Positions 26,462-40,432 of a DNA stretch of 64,000 nt are shown here, piece after piece. The notes beneath the pieces were generated by a model that saw nothing but the letters and a program-made list of their open reading frames with translations, had not been told where the DNA came from and searched no databases. How positions within the stretch are numbered: position 1 is the first letter of the stretch; each line of letters begins with the position of its first letter. Location of the stretch: positions 6,326,501 to 6,390,500 of the forward strand of contig CM038925.1 in NCBI GenBank assembly GCA_021904315.1, given 5' to 3'. The DNA is from Sphagnum magellanicum. Its lineage: Eukaryota > Streptophyta > Sphagnopsida > Sphagnales > Sphagnaceae. The translations under genes were made by a program, and so were the position numbers.

Positions 26462-28640
26462 GTATTATTCATCCATAGAGCCTCAACAACACCATAATTT
26501 CAAAACAAATTAGATGTTCCAAGAGTGGAGCAATGTGATTTATCATTGATACAAAGATGACCAACTACAAAAATGAATCAAAACACATTCACAAGATGTA
26601 AGTTGTTGAAAATTTTAAATAGGGGGTTTCATTTTTAAATGTTATCAACATGGGAGCAATTGAACTTATCATTGGTGCAACAATGACAATTAAAGGACTC
26701 CTAACATAATCAACATATGTTTCTCCTTCATTCTAACTTATTGTGTGGTTTAACCATATAAGGAGTCTTTAGGTGCATTAATTTGCACATTATCAAGTCT
26801 TGAATAAAGGGACAATCAACCAACTTATAAACATTAAAATAGTTTATATGTTGATAATCAACTTACAATCAATAGCTTATAAACATTTTAGGGATGTGAA
26901 AGTTGAAGAAAACATAAACAACAATGCAATTACATGAAGATTTTTAAGTTGTTTTCAAAACTTGGAAAGCATGATAAAGAAAATCTTAAAACCTAGAAAG
27001 CATGGTTTAGAGGTGATAATTTTTCATAGCCAACTTCATATATGGGTGCACCACAAGATCTTTTGGATTTTCGTCAATCTTTTACATTTCTTGTTCAAAG
27101 TGCACCTTTGACAACCTACTTACAAAATAATTGGCCAATTTTTAGTCAAAAGAATTGGCTTGTTCAAATTTTGAATTTGTGAATGATAATGTTACAAAAT
27201 GTTGGTATTGGGGGGCAAACTTGGGTAAGAATTTTTTTTTAAGTACATTTTGTATTATTTTCAATGCAATTTTTTTTCATTTCATTTAGTGTTTTAAAAA
27301 ACACATAAAATAGATTTTTGACACTAGATTTTTAACATAATTCTTGTTACCTTTCAAAAGAAATTTTTTTTTAACAATTTTATTTTATTTTTCACACATT
27401 TACGCTCATTTGAATGAAAAATCTTATCCAAAATCTTTTTGTGAAATCACATGAATATAGAATTGAAATGGTACAATCAATTCATATTCAATATATGGTT
27501 AAATGCTTCATCAAGTTTGACGATCATTTGAATGGTTTTTGAAATATATTTTCATTTTGCAATATATTTTTATTAATATTATATCCTCACATATATTCTC
27601 TTTAACCATTTAATGTCAAACAAAAATCATAGTTATTTTTGACAATTTTAATTCTTAAGTTTTGAACTACTTTATTATGAGTACAATTTATGAAAATCCC
27701 TTTAATATTCACTTGATGGAAGTTCAAACACACATAAGTCTAACAAGCAATATTTGTGACAAGAGTATTTTGTTTACTATAATGTGTTTTCACTTGCATA
27801 TCAATAAGAAAGATTTTTTTTCAATTTTAATTTGGTTTCCAACAATTTTTTAATGAAATAGAAAGGCCATAAAGGGAATGTTGTTACATTTGATATTCCC
27901 ATGTCAAAGGTTCCTTGCACCTTTTTAGGTATATTAAAAAATGTCCACTACAACAAAAACATGTTTATTTCACTCCCCTTATCAAGTTTAATGTGGCATT
28001 GTGCCTAAATAATGTTACTTGTTTGATTATGTGGTAGTCCATTTGTGATGGTGATGTATCACCATGTAGAATTTTAGTGATTAAAAAGTGATGCTTCAAT
28101 TGAGTTTAATGTAACATTGTGACTAAATAATGCTACTTGTTTAATTATGTGGCAATCCTTTATATGTGATGCCTTCAATGTTTTAATTTCAATCCAAATT
28201 GTATGACAAATTTGTAAATAGTCATATATATCTAAGAGCTTAAAGAGTGTCAATTAATGATCAATTTTTGGTTGCAATTTTGATAACGATTAAATTTTTT
28301 TGAAAAATTTAGTCAAACTAAGCATTGCAAAGAATATTGATAACAAAAACATCAATGAAAATGAACCTTGAACCTTGCATATAATGTTGAAATTCTAAAA
28401 TTCAATGTTTGTAATCCCAACACATCTAAACCAAACATATGTCTAGGTGGAAAAATCACAAACATTTTGAACAACTTAGGGTAATGGCACACTAGGGTGT
28501 ACCAAAAATGACAATTGCTAGTCCATAAAAATAATCCTTATTGGATTTTTTATTCAAAAAGTGCATTAAATTTTTTAAATCAGCCATTGGATGTTATTAG
28601 GTTGGGATTTATTTTGGCTGCTAGTTCCTACATGTAATTC
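26031..28640. other. AT-rich gene-free stretch
   Basis: Very AT-rich with short chance frames only. It contains an (AT)n tract and a diverged duplication (27,985 and 28,103, about 55 bp each, starting AGTTTAATGT). No gene seen. Confidence 0.6.
26408..26463. repeat. (AT)n(GTAT)n microsatellite
   Basis: About 21 AT units followed by GTAT units. Confidence 0.95.
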
Positions 28641-31640
28641 TATACTTGGTGAAATTTTCAAATTTCAATCATCACATGTGTTTTTCATGTAAAGGTCAAG
28701 GTTTGGAGCTTGCATTCAAATCAATGAAAAAAAACATGATTGGTTTTGCCTCGTTGGAACTTGGAAGTAACAAATCATTGTTTGTACATATTATCCCTGT
28801 AGAATTTTTAATTTGTAGTGATGGCACAACCATTTGGCATCTAGTGGTAGTAGTAAGTCTATTTATTTAAGGAAGGTAAAACTTGAGCATGATGTTGGCA
28901 ATTCACGAGGTGACAAAACAAGTATGGTCACACCTTTGTATGTGACTGTTCCAAAACTAGGCAATGGAGGTCCTATTTTTTGTAAGGAATTTACTGAGTG
29001 ATATAAACTTTATGTAGAGGGTTTAAGTCCCAAACATGTCAAAATACCAAAAGACCTAATAGTCTAGAAGAGATCCACAAGTATTTTGGACCCATCCAAA
29101 ACAAAAATGGCTACAATTATGTGTTTAATGAAGATCTTGAACTAATTGCAAAAGTGAAGCACTTGTGGATGGTTGTCCATCAAAAGCCTTACGTTCCTAC
29201 TTCTAGGATGATCTCTTTAAGCATGGTCAAAAGGATGGTCATGGAATTGAAGAGGAAAAAAATGAATCGGGCAATGTATGTTGAATGGACTAACATAGAA
29301 CAGTAGCGCCAAAAGGGTTCTATGATCGAGATAGTGAATGAAAATGAAGCAGACACAAAGCTTAATGATGAAGGAAACTTGGTTTGTAATGGGAGTTGCA
29401 TGATTGTTGTGCTTAAAGAGGTTGCACAATATGTAGAATTTACTAAAAAGTTGTTGTCAGAGGTCAAGGAAAAGGAAGGCCTAAATAAGTAGAACTAGGG
29501 AAAACATCTTGCTCGAAAGCATAATTGCTTGAAGTATGATGGAAGATTGTGACAACAATTTGGTGGAAGCAAAGGAACAACTAGTAGGGGGGATGATGGA
29601 GTTGGAGAAATTCGATGACCCTAAAGTTTCCAATGTCATCAACATCAAGGTGAAGTCGCAACAAGATATTGTCGATGTTTTTGAACACTTTGCAAAAGTA
29701 GGAAAGGCGGAGATCAACAAAGTATGTAAGGATTGTGAGTGTATAGGTAGTAGGTTAGGTGATTTAGAGAAGGAGGCGAGTTTTTGCAAACGAAATCGCA
29801 ATGTTGTAAAGCAATTTCTTGGTCAATTGTAGAAAAAACCAAGTCGTCATAGCATTAGCGTGATGCCATTACCTTCACCTCTTGTTGAACATGATGATTT
29901 AGGGTTTAGTGAATTTTTTATGATTAGGCATTGCCCATTTTGTGGTTTGGGATTCACACCTATGTGGGTAGGGAAATTGGCATCTTGCAAACACATGTAT
30001 CATTGGTGTGCTATTATGCATTTTAGTAGCTCATCCAAGTGCATCCACTAGGTTGTGAGGAGGAAATGCACAATGCTTGGTGGAGCTTTGTTGGGATTAT
30101 AAAACTTGGCACTTTGGTTGTTTCAGAACCGAAATTGAAAGCACCAAGGCCAAAGCTACTACCCAAGCATTACATGATAACTTTTTTAAAGGTACAATTT
30201 CTTATTCTTAACCACTTGAAAGTTGATTTCAACAACTTTGCACTTGAATTAAACTAATTTAGGGTTGTCTATTCTTGTTTAGATTAAAAGTTTGTGGAAT
30301 TAGTAGGTCAATAAAAGTTGTGAATCTTGCTTTGCAAATTTGTATGGAAATGTGTAATTTGAATCTTGAATTATCCTTGAATCCATGTCTAAAAGGTCTT
30401 TCAAGTTCAGATTTCTCATAAATTTTTCATTTTTTTTCCACTGTTAGTGTTTGGGTTGTATTGGGTGGGTTTTGTATCCATGGAATTACATTACAGTTAA
30501 TGGACATGTTCTCAAGTTTCCACAATCATCCATAGTTGGTGTTTAGGTTACAATGGTTGGGTTTTATATGGACATAAAGTTCCATCTAAATCAATGTGTG
30601 AATCTTCAATTGTCCATAATCATAATTTGTCGATGTTAATCTTAATTAGTGGTTTTTGTGTCAATAAAAGTCCATCTAAGTTGGTGTATGACTACTTAGT
30701 TATCCATAGTTGTCCATTTTGAATGTTAAAGCTACACTTGGTGTCCACAAAATTCCATCTACATTGTTTTACGTGTCCAAATTTGTCCATGGCAAAAGTT
30801 ACTACGATAAATGCAACAACTACAAAAGTCCATATAAATATATCTTTTCTACAAAAGAGTCCATGGACTTCCACATATTGTATTGCAAATGGCAGGTGGG
30901 ACTAAAATTATCTATCAATATCCTTAACAGTCTATGTTATAATCTTCCATTTCCTTAATGTTAATAATAATCCATTGTTGGTCCTTAATATTCCTATATG
31001 TGGGTCATGAATTGTCTATAACACTTTATAATTTGTACATGTGTTTTCCAAGCCATAATAAATAAAAGATAGTCCAATTTTGTAACATGTTTTAACTACT
31101 TGTGTTTTTTTTGCATGGATTTGTTGTGTAGATTTGTTTTTAACAATTCAATTAGAATGGGCATCACAATCCTTATCAGAATACCAACTTGACATTATGA
31201 AAGCTTTCTTGAACAACACCAATAAAGGCATTAGCCCAAGCGTTGGCAACCTTCAGTTGTAAGCTACCAAAGTTGTTAAAGAACTTACAAAGATTTCAAC
31301 TCCCAAGAAATCAAAGCTCTCTTCTCCAATTCAACACAAGTCCAAAGTAGTTGTTGTTACAAATGCAACAATCAAGAAAGAATTGAAACTATAGAACTAA
31401 GTCCTCCTATGCCTAATAATGATGAGGCAAGTGAAGAGGAAAGTTCTAAAAAAAATGAGACAAAACATGAGGAAGAGGAGGAAGAGGAGGAGGAGGAAGG
31501 GGAGGAAAAAGGGGGAGAATAAAATTGTGGTTTTCAAAAAACTTTTGCCAATTGCAAGAAAATGAAAGCAACTACCATGTCTAGTGGCAAGGCCAAGAAG
31601 AGGGCAAAAACCACATAGTCCTTGACAAAAAAGGGTAAGA
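28640..31640 (+). mobile_element. Decayed coding remnant with a zinc-finger-like segment
   Basis: Several protein-like pieces follow one another on the plus strand, too coherent to be chance but not one open gene. They include a Lys/Glu-rich coiled-coil-like part (29,120-29,830), a cysteine/histidine segment with CPFCGLGF and CKHMYHWC (29,918-30,020) followed by an AWWSF block, and a Lys/Glu-rich tail (31,140-31,640). The zinc-finger-plus-Trp layout is one I associate with multi-copy, element-like proteins of non-flowering plants. Family and age are unknown. Treated as a broken fossil with several interruptions. Confidence 0.45.
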
Positions 31641-34215
31641 AGAAGGCAAAACTTACCCAAAATGTTGCAATAAACACTTGAAATGCATCCACAAATAACA
31701 CACGATAGTCTGGAGGCAAGACTAAAACTTGATGTAAATTTTTTTGTAGTTTATATGAAGGATTTTTTGACACTATACTAAAAGTATTTATTGTAGTATT
31801 CTATAAGTTTTTGCAATTTGTGAGTCCTGCATGGACACATTGTTTGAAGGATGGCTAAATGAAATTAAGGAGGTAGTTGAATGCAAATGTAGCTTCTACC
31901 ATGGACTAAACAATGTTGGAATGACCTTGGCTATGAATTTTATATTGTTTTTTTATTATTTAAATTCTTAGGAACTTGCATATGTCCCTCTTGTTTATTG
32001 TTTTCCTGCCCATGTTCAAATTACTTTGTTGTGACAATATGTTCCCGTAAGATCTAATGTGCTATTACATGCAAGAATGCAAATGACTATCTATATCCAA
32101 TTGTGGTGTCAGCAGGAAATTACTAGGAAGTTACTGGAATTTTTGTGATAAGGAATAACCATTCTATAATCCTTGTTAATTGAATAGGGAACTTTGGCTA
32201 TGTAGTGCCATCGATTTATTGTTATATGTTTGCAATATGAACTAAATTTTGTTAATTTTGTGTGATGCATGTGCAAGTGGTTTAATTTGGCAAGTTCAAT
32301 GTCTTTAATTATAGTGTTCGAATGTTTTTGAAAAAAAAAAAAAACCCTAATTGTATTTTGTTAACTACTATTGGCATTGAAACTTTAAATGTTATGAAAA
32401 TAAGTCTTGTTCATACAATAATTTCATGAGACCTACAATGTAAACTGATTCTTTCTATGCATGTGGTAAAGTTGGCACTCAAGGAATCTTCAGCAGTAGT
32501 TCGAGTGTTCTAAAGTAGTTGGTACAAAGAATGATCATGTATTAGTAGATTTCATAACTTAATTATATCAACATAAACTTGATGGGTCACTTGATTATAC
32601 AACCTTTGTAATGGAGGCCATAATGAATGTAATTTGGATGAGATCACCATGTTTTTTTGTTTTATATTTGTTGAACTAGATCACACTATTTGGTGAGCAC
32701 TATTGATTTTCCTCATAGAAACAAGTTCACCAAATATGGCATGTGAATAATGTATAAGATATAATATTTGGTTTATGGGTGTTTTTATTCATTATTTGGT
32801 TTATGTATATTTATAAGTATATTTGATTATGATCATTCCTTTAACTCAAGTTTAATTTTGTCTCTAGAAATAAAAAATGTACCTATTGGAAATGGTCAAG
32901 GCAGATGCCCACAATCATGCAACTAGTAATATGGAAGTTTGTTAAATAAATGTTTGTTTTTCAGTGATACAAGTTCTATTTTGAGGGGAGAACGAGAGCC
33001 AACGTATTTTCAAACCTTCATGTGTAATCCAAAATTTATTATGGATCTATCTGTCCTAAAAGTAAAATTGTCATCATTTCTTCTAAGGTGTATAGAAAGT
33101 ACTTGGCATGGGGTTAGAGATGGAGCATCTATGGGATGGAGCCCCTAAAATTAGTAGAGAGTCTCCAAGTTTAGTGATACAAATTAAACTTTTTACATGA
33201 ATCATGGGGCTTGTGGGCGTTGTTTTTGTTGTAGTTATAAAGGAGAAAAACTAGCTAACAAGATACTGAAATAGAACCAATGAGGATCTAGAAAAAACTA
33301 TCAAGGAGCAAACTAAGGAGCTTGTTGAAGCCAATGAAAAACTACAGGTGTCGCAAAAAAGTGCAAAGCATGCCAACCATGCAAAATTGAAATTTCTTGC
33401 CAACATGACTTATGAAATTAGGTCTCTTATTTATTACCTTTGAATTGAACTAACTTCACATAAGGGAAACATCTCTCTTACATCCTTTTTTAAATTTTGT
33501 AGTCATAATCCCAGTTGGTGACCTTAAAATCCATATCTGTTAGTTTTCAATGTGCTTGCATGTGAATGTGAATGTAAAGGTATGGAATTTTCCCTAAGAT
33601 CTAGGAGGTTTAGGTGATCAAAATGTTCAATTCTTTGGTAGTTCTAGAGACTTGGGAGATGATTCAAGATGTGGGAGCTATAAGTTTAATGTACCAATTT
33701 TCTATAAGAGCGCTCAAATGTCCATACATGTCCATCAAATTCCATCTAACATAATGTAAAAGTTATTGATTGTTGTGTTTAGGTTACCTAAATAATGAGT
33801 AATGTGTCCATAACATTCTAGACTAAAGATTATTTACAATGTGTAATGTATTGTTGTAACTTGCATTTCATTTTAGTTCATACAAAGTGTGAGATGATAA
33901 GATTAAATAAATGAATAAGTTTGATTACAAAGTGACCTTAAATAGCTCACATGCAATGTCACTGTTAATTAGAAATTTTTATCAGACCTAATTCTAAACA
34001 ACTAGACATCTTTGTCTACTAAAACAATTAGATTTTATACAAATCTCAATTTTTTGTAAACACCTTCAAGTCTCCAACTATTTCCATACGATTCCATCTA
34101 ACACATTGTCCATAGACAACACTTGGCTAGGGTAGATAAGTTGCTTTTAATGAGTTCTATGCCCATATTGTTTTCAATGTGTACATTTGTACTACTGTAA
34201 TCTGCATTAAGAAAC
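31641..34215. other. AT-rich stretch without a gene
   Basis: No coding signal that I trust. It holds scattered TCCATCTAA-type blocks that recur loosely here, at 30,400-30,800 and in other parts of the 30-34 kb region, as in an old degenerate repeat. Confidence 0.5.
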
Positions 34216-34985
34216 TTGAAAACGCATTTAAAACTCATGTGCAATGTCAAATTACTAAATGAAAAAAAATCCAGCTTAGTGGACTGAAGTTTTACCTTAC
34301 ATGCAGAAAGAAATTCGTTGATGTACATGTACTAGAATTCTGCCATTCACATCAAATGAGTCAATATGAAGATTTTGAATTCGTCTTCAATGTCAAATTA
34401 ACTCAAACGAAAGTCATTAGAATGGATACAGTCCAACCTGACCTAAAACAATTGATTTTGAAAAAAAAAAGTCATGCACCAAAATTATGCACCAAAATTA
34501 TGCCAAACACATTAAAATTTTTGAAGACACATTTTGAGCTCATATGCAATGTCAAATTAAATGAAGAAAAAATCCAAAAGAATGGATTGAAGTTTTACAT
34601 TACAAGCAAAAAAAATCAAGGTGTGTACTCGAATTTTACTAGCTAACACATCAAAAGAATTAAAAAGACAAAACTTTAAACTTTGTTAACCACATCAAAA
34701 AGGCTCAAAAGACAAATTTAGAATTCATTTACAATGTTAGACTAAATCAAGTTTCTTGGTTTGTTTTGTGACGTGGATTTTGTTAATCCATACGTTCTAA
34801 CATAATTTGAGCTGCCTTTTTGTGGATATTTGAAATCAGAATTTGAGCTGCTTTAGTGTCAAATTCTTGACATTTAGAATTGCCAATTTATAAAATAAGG
34901 CTTGGGGGAACTTTAGGCTTAGCTTGATCAAACACTTAAAGACAAAAACCGAGTAGAATGGATTACTCTAAAAATTTACCTTTGG
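34215..34985 (+). repeat. Degenerate tandem repeat, period about 150 bp
   Basis: Blocks resembling CATATGCAATGTCAAATTA, then GAATGGATTGAAGTTTTAC recur at about 34,230, 34,375, 34,540, 34,720 and partly 34,950. Copies are strongly diverged, so this is an old array. No coding role is seen. Confidence 0.6.
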
Positions 34986-35309
34986 AAAAAAAGAAGGATT
35001 ATCAAAACTCCAGTTGGAGTTTAGATGGAATGGCTTCCATTGTCCAAAAATTGAAAGCACCTCCTTAATACATTAGATTCCCCAAATTGTGATTGCAAAT
35101 AAAAATTCCCAATTATTCTTCTCAAAATTTTCCAACATGTCCCAAAATGCCCCCTTCTGTCCACTTACAAAACAATTTTTAATTCAAAAGTGAATTGAAC
35201 CCCATCTACCACACCCTTTGTTGTTCTTGAATTTCTTATCTACGCATACAATTCACATTTAATCAAATCAAATGTATCACATCAATTAGATTACAACATA
35301 TTTGACATG

Positions 35310-37345
35310 TCAATCATCCACTTCTAAAGATGCAATAACTTCATTAATGCCTTGTAAAATGTCTTCTGGTAATTCATACACAACATCATTACCATTGATT
35401 CGGTGATTCCTAGGGGGCATCAAGAACTTCACTGCCCTTACCAAATGTGAATATGCATAAACAACATGTGAATATTTTGATAACACATAGGAGGAATCAC
35501 TATTTCCCCATTTCTGATAATAAAAACCTGCTACAACATCATCATCAACATCAAAACTTGTCCTCCAATTATCTATAAATGATTCTTTTACTTTGTGAAG
35601 TGCCTTGGTACACAAAATCAAGTAGAAAACCACACCTTCTAGATTACCATCCTCAACATTAATAGCCAAGTTGTCACCAATTTCTAGGACATTAGCCAAT
35701 TCATCACCAGCAAAATCCAATCTAATGTTGATGAATTAGGTATATTTGTACATTCCAAAAAAAACAAACAACATATATTGCCTATTGTTTAATCCAGATT
35801 GCCAATCTCCATCCCAACCTTCGTACATGGCTTCTCACAGAAATTGTGTATCTTGTTTAGTTGTAACTATTTTGCCAACCACCAGCCTATCCATTGACAT
35901 TAGTACATTTAGTCTAATGATTATCCAAACAAAATTCACAAAAACATAGGCTAGATCTTTGACAAATAATTGAATGAGGTTGTTTCTATTCATAGAATAG
36001 ATTGAATGGATCTTCATTGTGCCTTTGATAGGATCACAACAGTACAAAGGAGATACCCTATCCATATCTCCAACTTGAACATGCCAAAAAAATTTGGTTA
36101 GTGGTTTTTGTAAACCAAAGTATGATGATTCAAGCCTATTTGACAAACGTTCACGTAAGATTGCAACCACTTCTTCAACATTTTGTAATTTCACACCATT
36201 AGGCTTGAATTGTTCTCTTCGAAAGAACCTCTTGATGATACCCCCAACCCCATCATGGGGACCTTTCCCATGACCACTCCCAAAAAAACTCTAACACTTG
36301 CAACCCATGGTCATGTTTGGATACTTCGACACAAATACCATGGTTTGCTACTCTTAAACTAAGATGCGCAGCCATCATTCCACACCCAATGCCATTGCAG
36401 TGCATATCCATGGTCCACCATGTATTGTCAATGCAATTTGAAACAATGTTAAACAAACTCAGAATCATGTCTCTTATCATCAAAAATGTAAAAATGATAT
36501 TTCGTAAGGATCCATGAATCTTCATCATATGGATCTAGGGTAAGATTCCAATGGAAACAAATGTGTATTAATATTGAAATTTGATACATATGCCAATGCA
36601 TACTTTGAATTTCATTTTGCACCTCAAATCCATAATTTTTAACAAAATCTACTATAGAAACCACAATATTAGTTGGAAAGGATTTGATGTAATGTTTAAA
36701 ATGTTTATCTTGCCACCTTGCTATAAAGTTATGCTTTATAAAATGCTGCAACTTTGGTTTCATATAATCAACAAATTCAGCAAATGATATAGTTTTATAA
36801 ACAAGGGTTAGCTTCTTTAGTGGGCTATCATACCTTGCCATGGTGGTTTCAAGATCATAATGCCTCCATTGTACCATATCAAAATTAGATCCAATAATTT
36901 CCTTGGGACAAAGTGGCAAAATGTGTACCGCACATCTAAAGTAGTCCCCAAATAAACATTTACACTTGTGCCACTCATCAAATTCTCCTTTTGGGCACAC
37001 CATTGCTTCCTAGAATTGAGTGATGCCCTTATATAAGTTATAGGAAGCTTTGCAAGGTTGGCCATCAAGACCACAAACATCATAAGAACATTCGCACATT
37101 TGGTTTCAAAGGACAATGTTGTTGGTCCTCATCAAATTTAGGGCAACCCTCAATTATTCCAATTCGGTTTGGTATATACAACATGTGTTCCTATCCTTCA
37201 ATGGCCTGACCAAAAATGGTTTCAACAATTCAAATAACCTTTGCCCAATATGAATTCTAGGATATGTTGCCTGGAATCTTAGAAAAAAATCATTCTGCAC
37301 ATGATGATGCATAGAACAATGGTTTAATACATTCGTGCATGTCAT
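35310..37345 (-). mobile_element. Decayed transposase-like coding region
   Basis: A string of protein-like open stretches on the minus strand that together read as one former protein. Recognisable parts in order: VCPKGEFDEWHKCKC with a cysteine cluster, FIARWQDKHF, VSIVDFVKNYGF followed at once by EIQSMHWHMYQISILIH, SWILTKYHFYIFDD, and near the end a YVYSHLVRAVKF-like block and LPEDILQGINEVIASLEVDD. The acidic residue before KNYGF and the EIQSMHWH block look like the catalytic core of a transposase-like family that I have seen in many copies in plant and animal genomes, but I cannot name its superfamily. It is broken in several places and treated as a fossil. Confidence 0.5.
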
Positions 37346-38053
37346 GTTAACAACTCTTGTTACTTACACACCACTGCATATAATGGTCCACATATACAAT
37401 ATATGCAAATGCCAATAGAATCCATTCATGTGAACAAATAAACCAAGTAGATTTCATCCAACAAACAAATTAATTAAGTACATCAAAATTTGGGTAGAAT
37501 CCATTTAAGCGCAAAATAATATATTAAGGTGAAAACATGAAAAAAAAAGCCAGTTGTGCCAAAATTAAAGTCATTTCCAAGGACTGCATTTTTCACATGG
37601 CAGTTTCTATTGGTTTATATTAAATTATTCACATAGAGTTTTTAATTGAATATCAATTTGAGGCCAAATATGACATATAACATGATAAAAATTCAAATTT
37701 TTTGCATCAAGCCTTACATTATAATCAAATCTATAATTTTATTTTGAACCATGATTACAAATTCAAAACTATAATAATGTAAAAGGACATTCAAGTATTA
37801 AAATCTAAAACGGTATTTTATTTTTATTTTTTGAATGTTTTGAACACTTGGATCCTTTCTTGTGGAATATATTAAAGTTCACAAAAAAAATTTGAAACAA
37901 TTTGGTGAACATTTGATAAGGGAAAAAAACTTTTGATAAAAAAACCACCTATCCACATGTTTTTCTTAATTGCTTTAAACATATAAAAAGACTCTTGAAA
38001 CATGGTGAATTTTCATGAAAATTTGTAGTTGCAACTTTGAAAGTATAAAAATT

Positions 38054-38086
<33 letters not shown>

Positions 38087-38190
38087 GTGTTTTCATGGTG
38101 ATTTTCAAATTTTCAAAAAATAGTTTTTAAAGACTGTCCACACACTGCCTAATTTTTTTTTTCTTGCTTTCACCCATTAGACTCCTAACA
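37346..38190. other. AT-rich stretch without a gene
   Basis: No gene seen. It contains a (TA)n tract at 38,059-38,086. Confidence 0.6.
38059..38086. repeat. (TA)n microsatellite
   Basis: About 13 TA units; it lies just left of the degenerate tandem array at 38,195. Confidence 0.95.
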
Positions 38191-38194
38191 AACT

Positions 38195-38745
38195 TTGTTT
38201 ATAAATAAATGAGGACATAGGACTTTAAGTAGACTCCACCCATAAATAAATGAGTACATAAGATTCTAAGCAAACTTCATCCATAAACAAATATGTGCAT
38301 CAAGCTTCCAACAGACTCCATCCATAAGTAAATATGTGCATTAGGCTTCCAACAAACTCCATCATATGCAAATATGTGCATCAAGCTTCCAACAAACTCC
38401 ATCCATAAGCAAATAAAATACATAAAACCCAAATAGACTCCATACACCAATAAATAAACACATTAAACTCCAGTTAAACTCCATCCATAAATAAATAAAT
38501 ACATTAGATTCCAATTACACTCCATCCACAAACAAATAAGTATAATAGACTCCATTTAGTCTCCATCAATGAACATATGAGTACATTTCAAGTCAAGTAG
38601 AATCCATACACCAATAAATAAGCACATTAGACTCCATTCAAACTCCATCAATGAACATATGAATACATGTCAAGTGAAGTAGAATCCATGTGCCAATAAA
38701 TAAGCGCATTGGATTCTAGTAGGGCTCCATCCACAAGTAAAATAT
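38195..38745 (+). repeat. Degenerate tandem repeat of ACTCCATCCATAAATAAAT type
   Basis: Roughly a dozen diverged units of about 40-50 bp. Each carries ACTCCATCCATAA-like and ATAAATRWGYACATTAGA-like blocks. The array is flanked by (TA)n runs on both sides (38,059-38,086 and 38,764-38,784). Confidence 0.85.
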
Positions 38746-38763
38746 GGACTTGACAATTGAACA

Positions 38764-38784
38764 TTATATATATATATATATATA
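38764..38784. repeat. (TA)n microsatellite
   Basis: About ten TA units just right of the degenerate tandem array. Confidence 0.9.
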
Positions 38785-40386
38785 AGGTTCATTTGTGTTT
38801 TTCATTTTTGTATTTTTAGTGATGTCCTCCCAAGCTTGTCAAATAGTGTTGATCATAAATAGCCTAACTTTTGTAGTAGTGGAAATCTTAGAAACCGAGG
38901 GCATGCTCCTTGAGCTCCACAATGAAGAGAACAACTAGGGTGATAGTTTGGGGATGATTAGGATGAAATGTTTAATAGGTTCTTCTAGTTTATCTAACTC
39001 CACAAACAGACAAAGAAAGTGTCAATATAGTTTTGAGTAAAAAATGATTTCATCATGGATTCACACAAACTCAATCACGGTTTCAAAGCATTATGGAGGC
39101 ACTTCTCTCTTTATAAATTAACTATGGAGATGCCCATGTGGATCACATTGAAGCGACAAATTTTTTAATAATTTCAAAAGCAATCTCTAAAAAAGGCTTA
39201 TAACTCCTCGGTAACATAATTGCTTGGGTCATGAAAAATCATTGCATTATAGCATTTATCAAGAACTTTCCAACATCATGTCAAGTTCTTGAATTAAACT
39301 TGATTTTCGCCTTTAATCACATTATGGATGGATAGAAATAATTTTGCATGTTGTGTTCTTGCTTTTCAAATTGTCATGACTATTGAAAAACTTCTCTATT
39401 TTTTGACATACAAGTGCATCACCTTGTTGTTGCCATTAAGATCCTTTTAACACTATAAAAATCACTCAAATTAGACATGATTTCATACCATTTTGACCCT
39501 AAATTGGCACAACAACTTCTGTTGGGCAAGGCTGCTGTGCGAATTGACTAGGGGCTTTTTGCACAACATTTGCAAGCTTTGGCTGCTAATTATGCATTGA
39601 GGACTTTGGAGATGGAGAGGGACTGAACATTGGAGGCCACCCTTGCAATTTGGTGCTTTAGTAAGGACAGACATTAGAAAGAAGACAGGAAGAAACGATT
39701 GGCAAAACGGAAGAAGGAAGATAAAGGAGCTTACTTAGGAAAAATGCAAAAGTGGGGATGGACAAATTGATTCGGGTAGAAAAGTTGTTAACCAGTAGTG
39801 TGAGAGAGCCTCTGGGGAGAGTAGGGGAAGGCCAGTAGGAGAGATAGAAATTTTCTTTTGTTGGCTCTATTGTTGTCTAAGGGATCCTGAGACTCTACAC
39901 TTACATTTGTGTTGATCTGAACTAGACTTCCCATTCAGCAGTGATTGTTGAACTGTGTACTTCTCATTTTTTAGGTGAATGAGGCTAAGAGTTGAGGCAT
40001 GTGAGTTATCACGATTGAATGATGGTGTTTCAATAGCTAATCACGAATTCGAGATTGTAATCTTGCTCACTCACATGTCTGTGAGAAGGAGGATTGGATG
40101 TTTGTTAATTAATCTTCCACTGATTCCAGTTTTCAGATCTTTGTGTTGGCTTTCCACCAATGAGGATGGGTGATATTGAGTCCAATTGAGCGGCAGAAAT
40201 ATAGGGGAGATAATTGTGAGGAGCTGTGAGTATGTGTGCTGCCTTTTGCAATTCCCTTGGCAGTACCCACTTCTTTTTTATTCAGAATATAGGACCCATA
40301 AGCATCCATTTCAAGGAGCAATTGAAATGAAGCAGCAGGTCAGATGTTTGTCACCTGCAAAGTTGGGATGAAAGAAGGTTCCTAGT

Positions 40387-40432
<46 letters not shown>

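Noticed and set aside
31434-31525. Glu-rich tract as an acidic protein
   Set aside because: Short purine-rich low-complexity DNA at the end of a decayed coding region; no independent gene.
38195-38745. CRISPR-like array
   Set aside because: Units are diverged and directly abutting with no unique spacers, and the genome is a plant.
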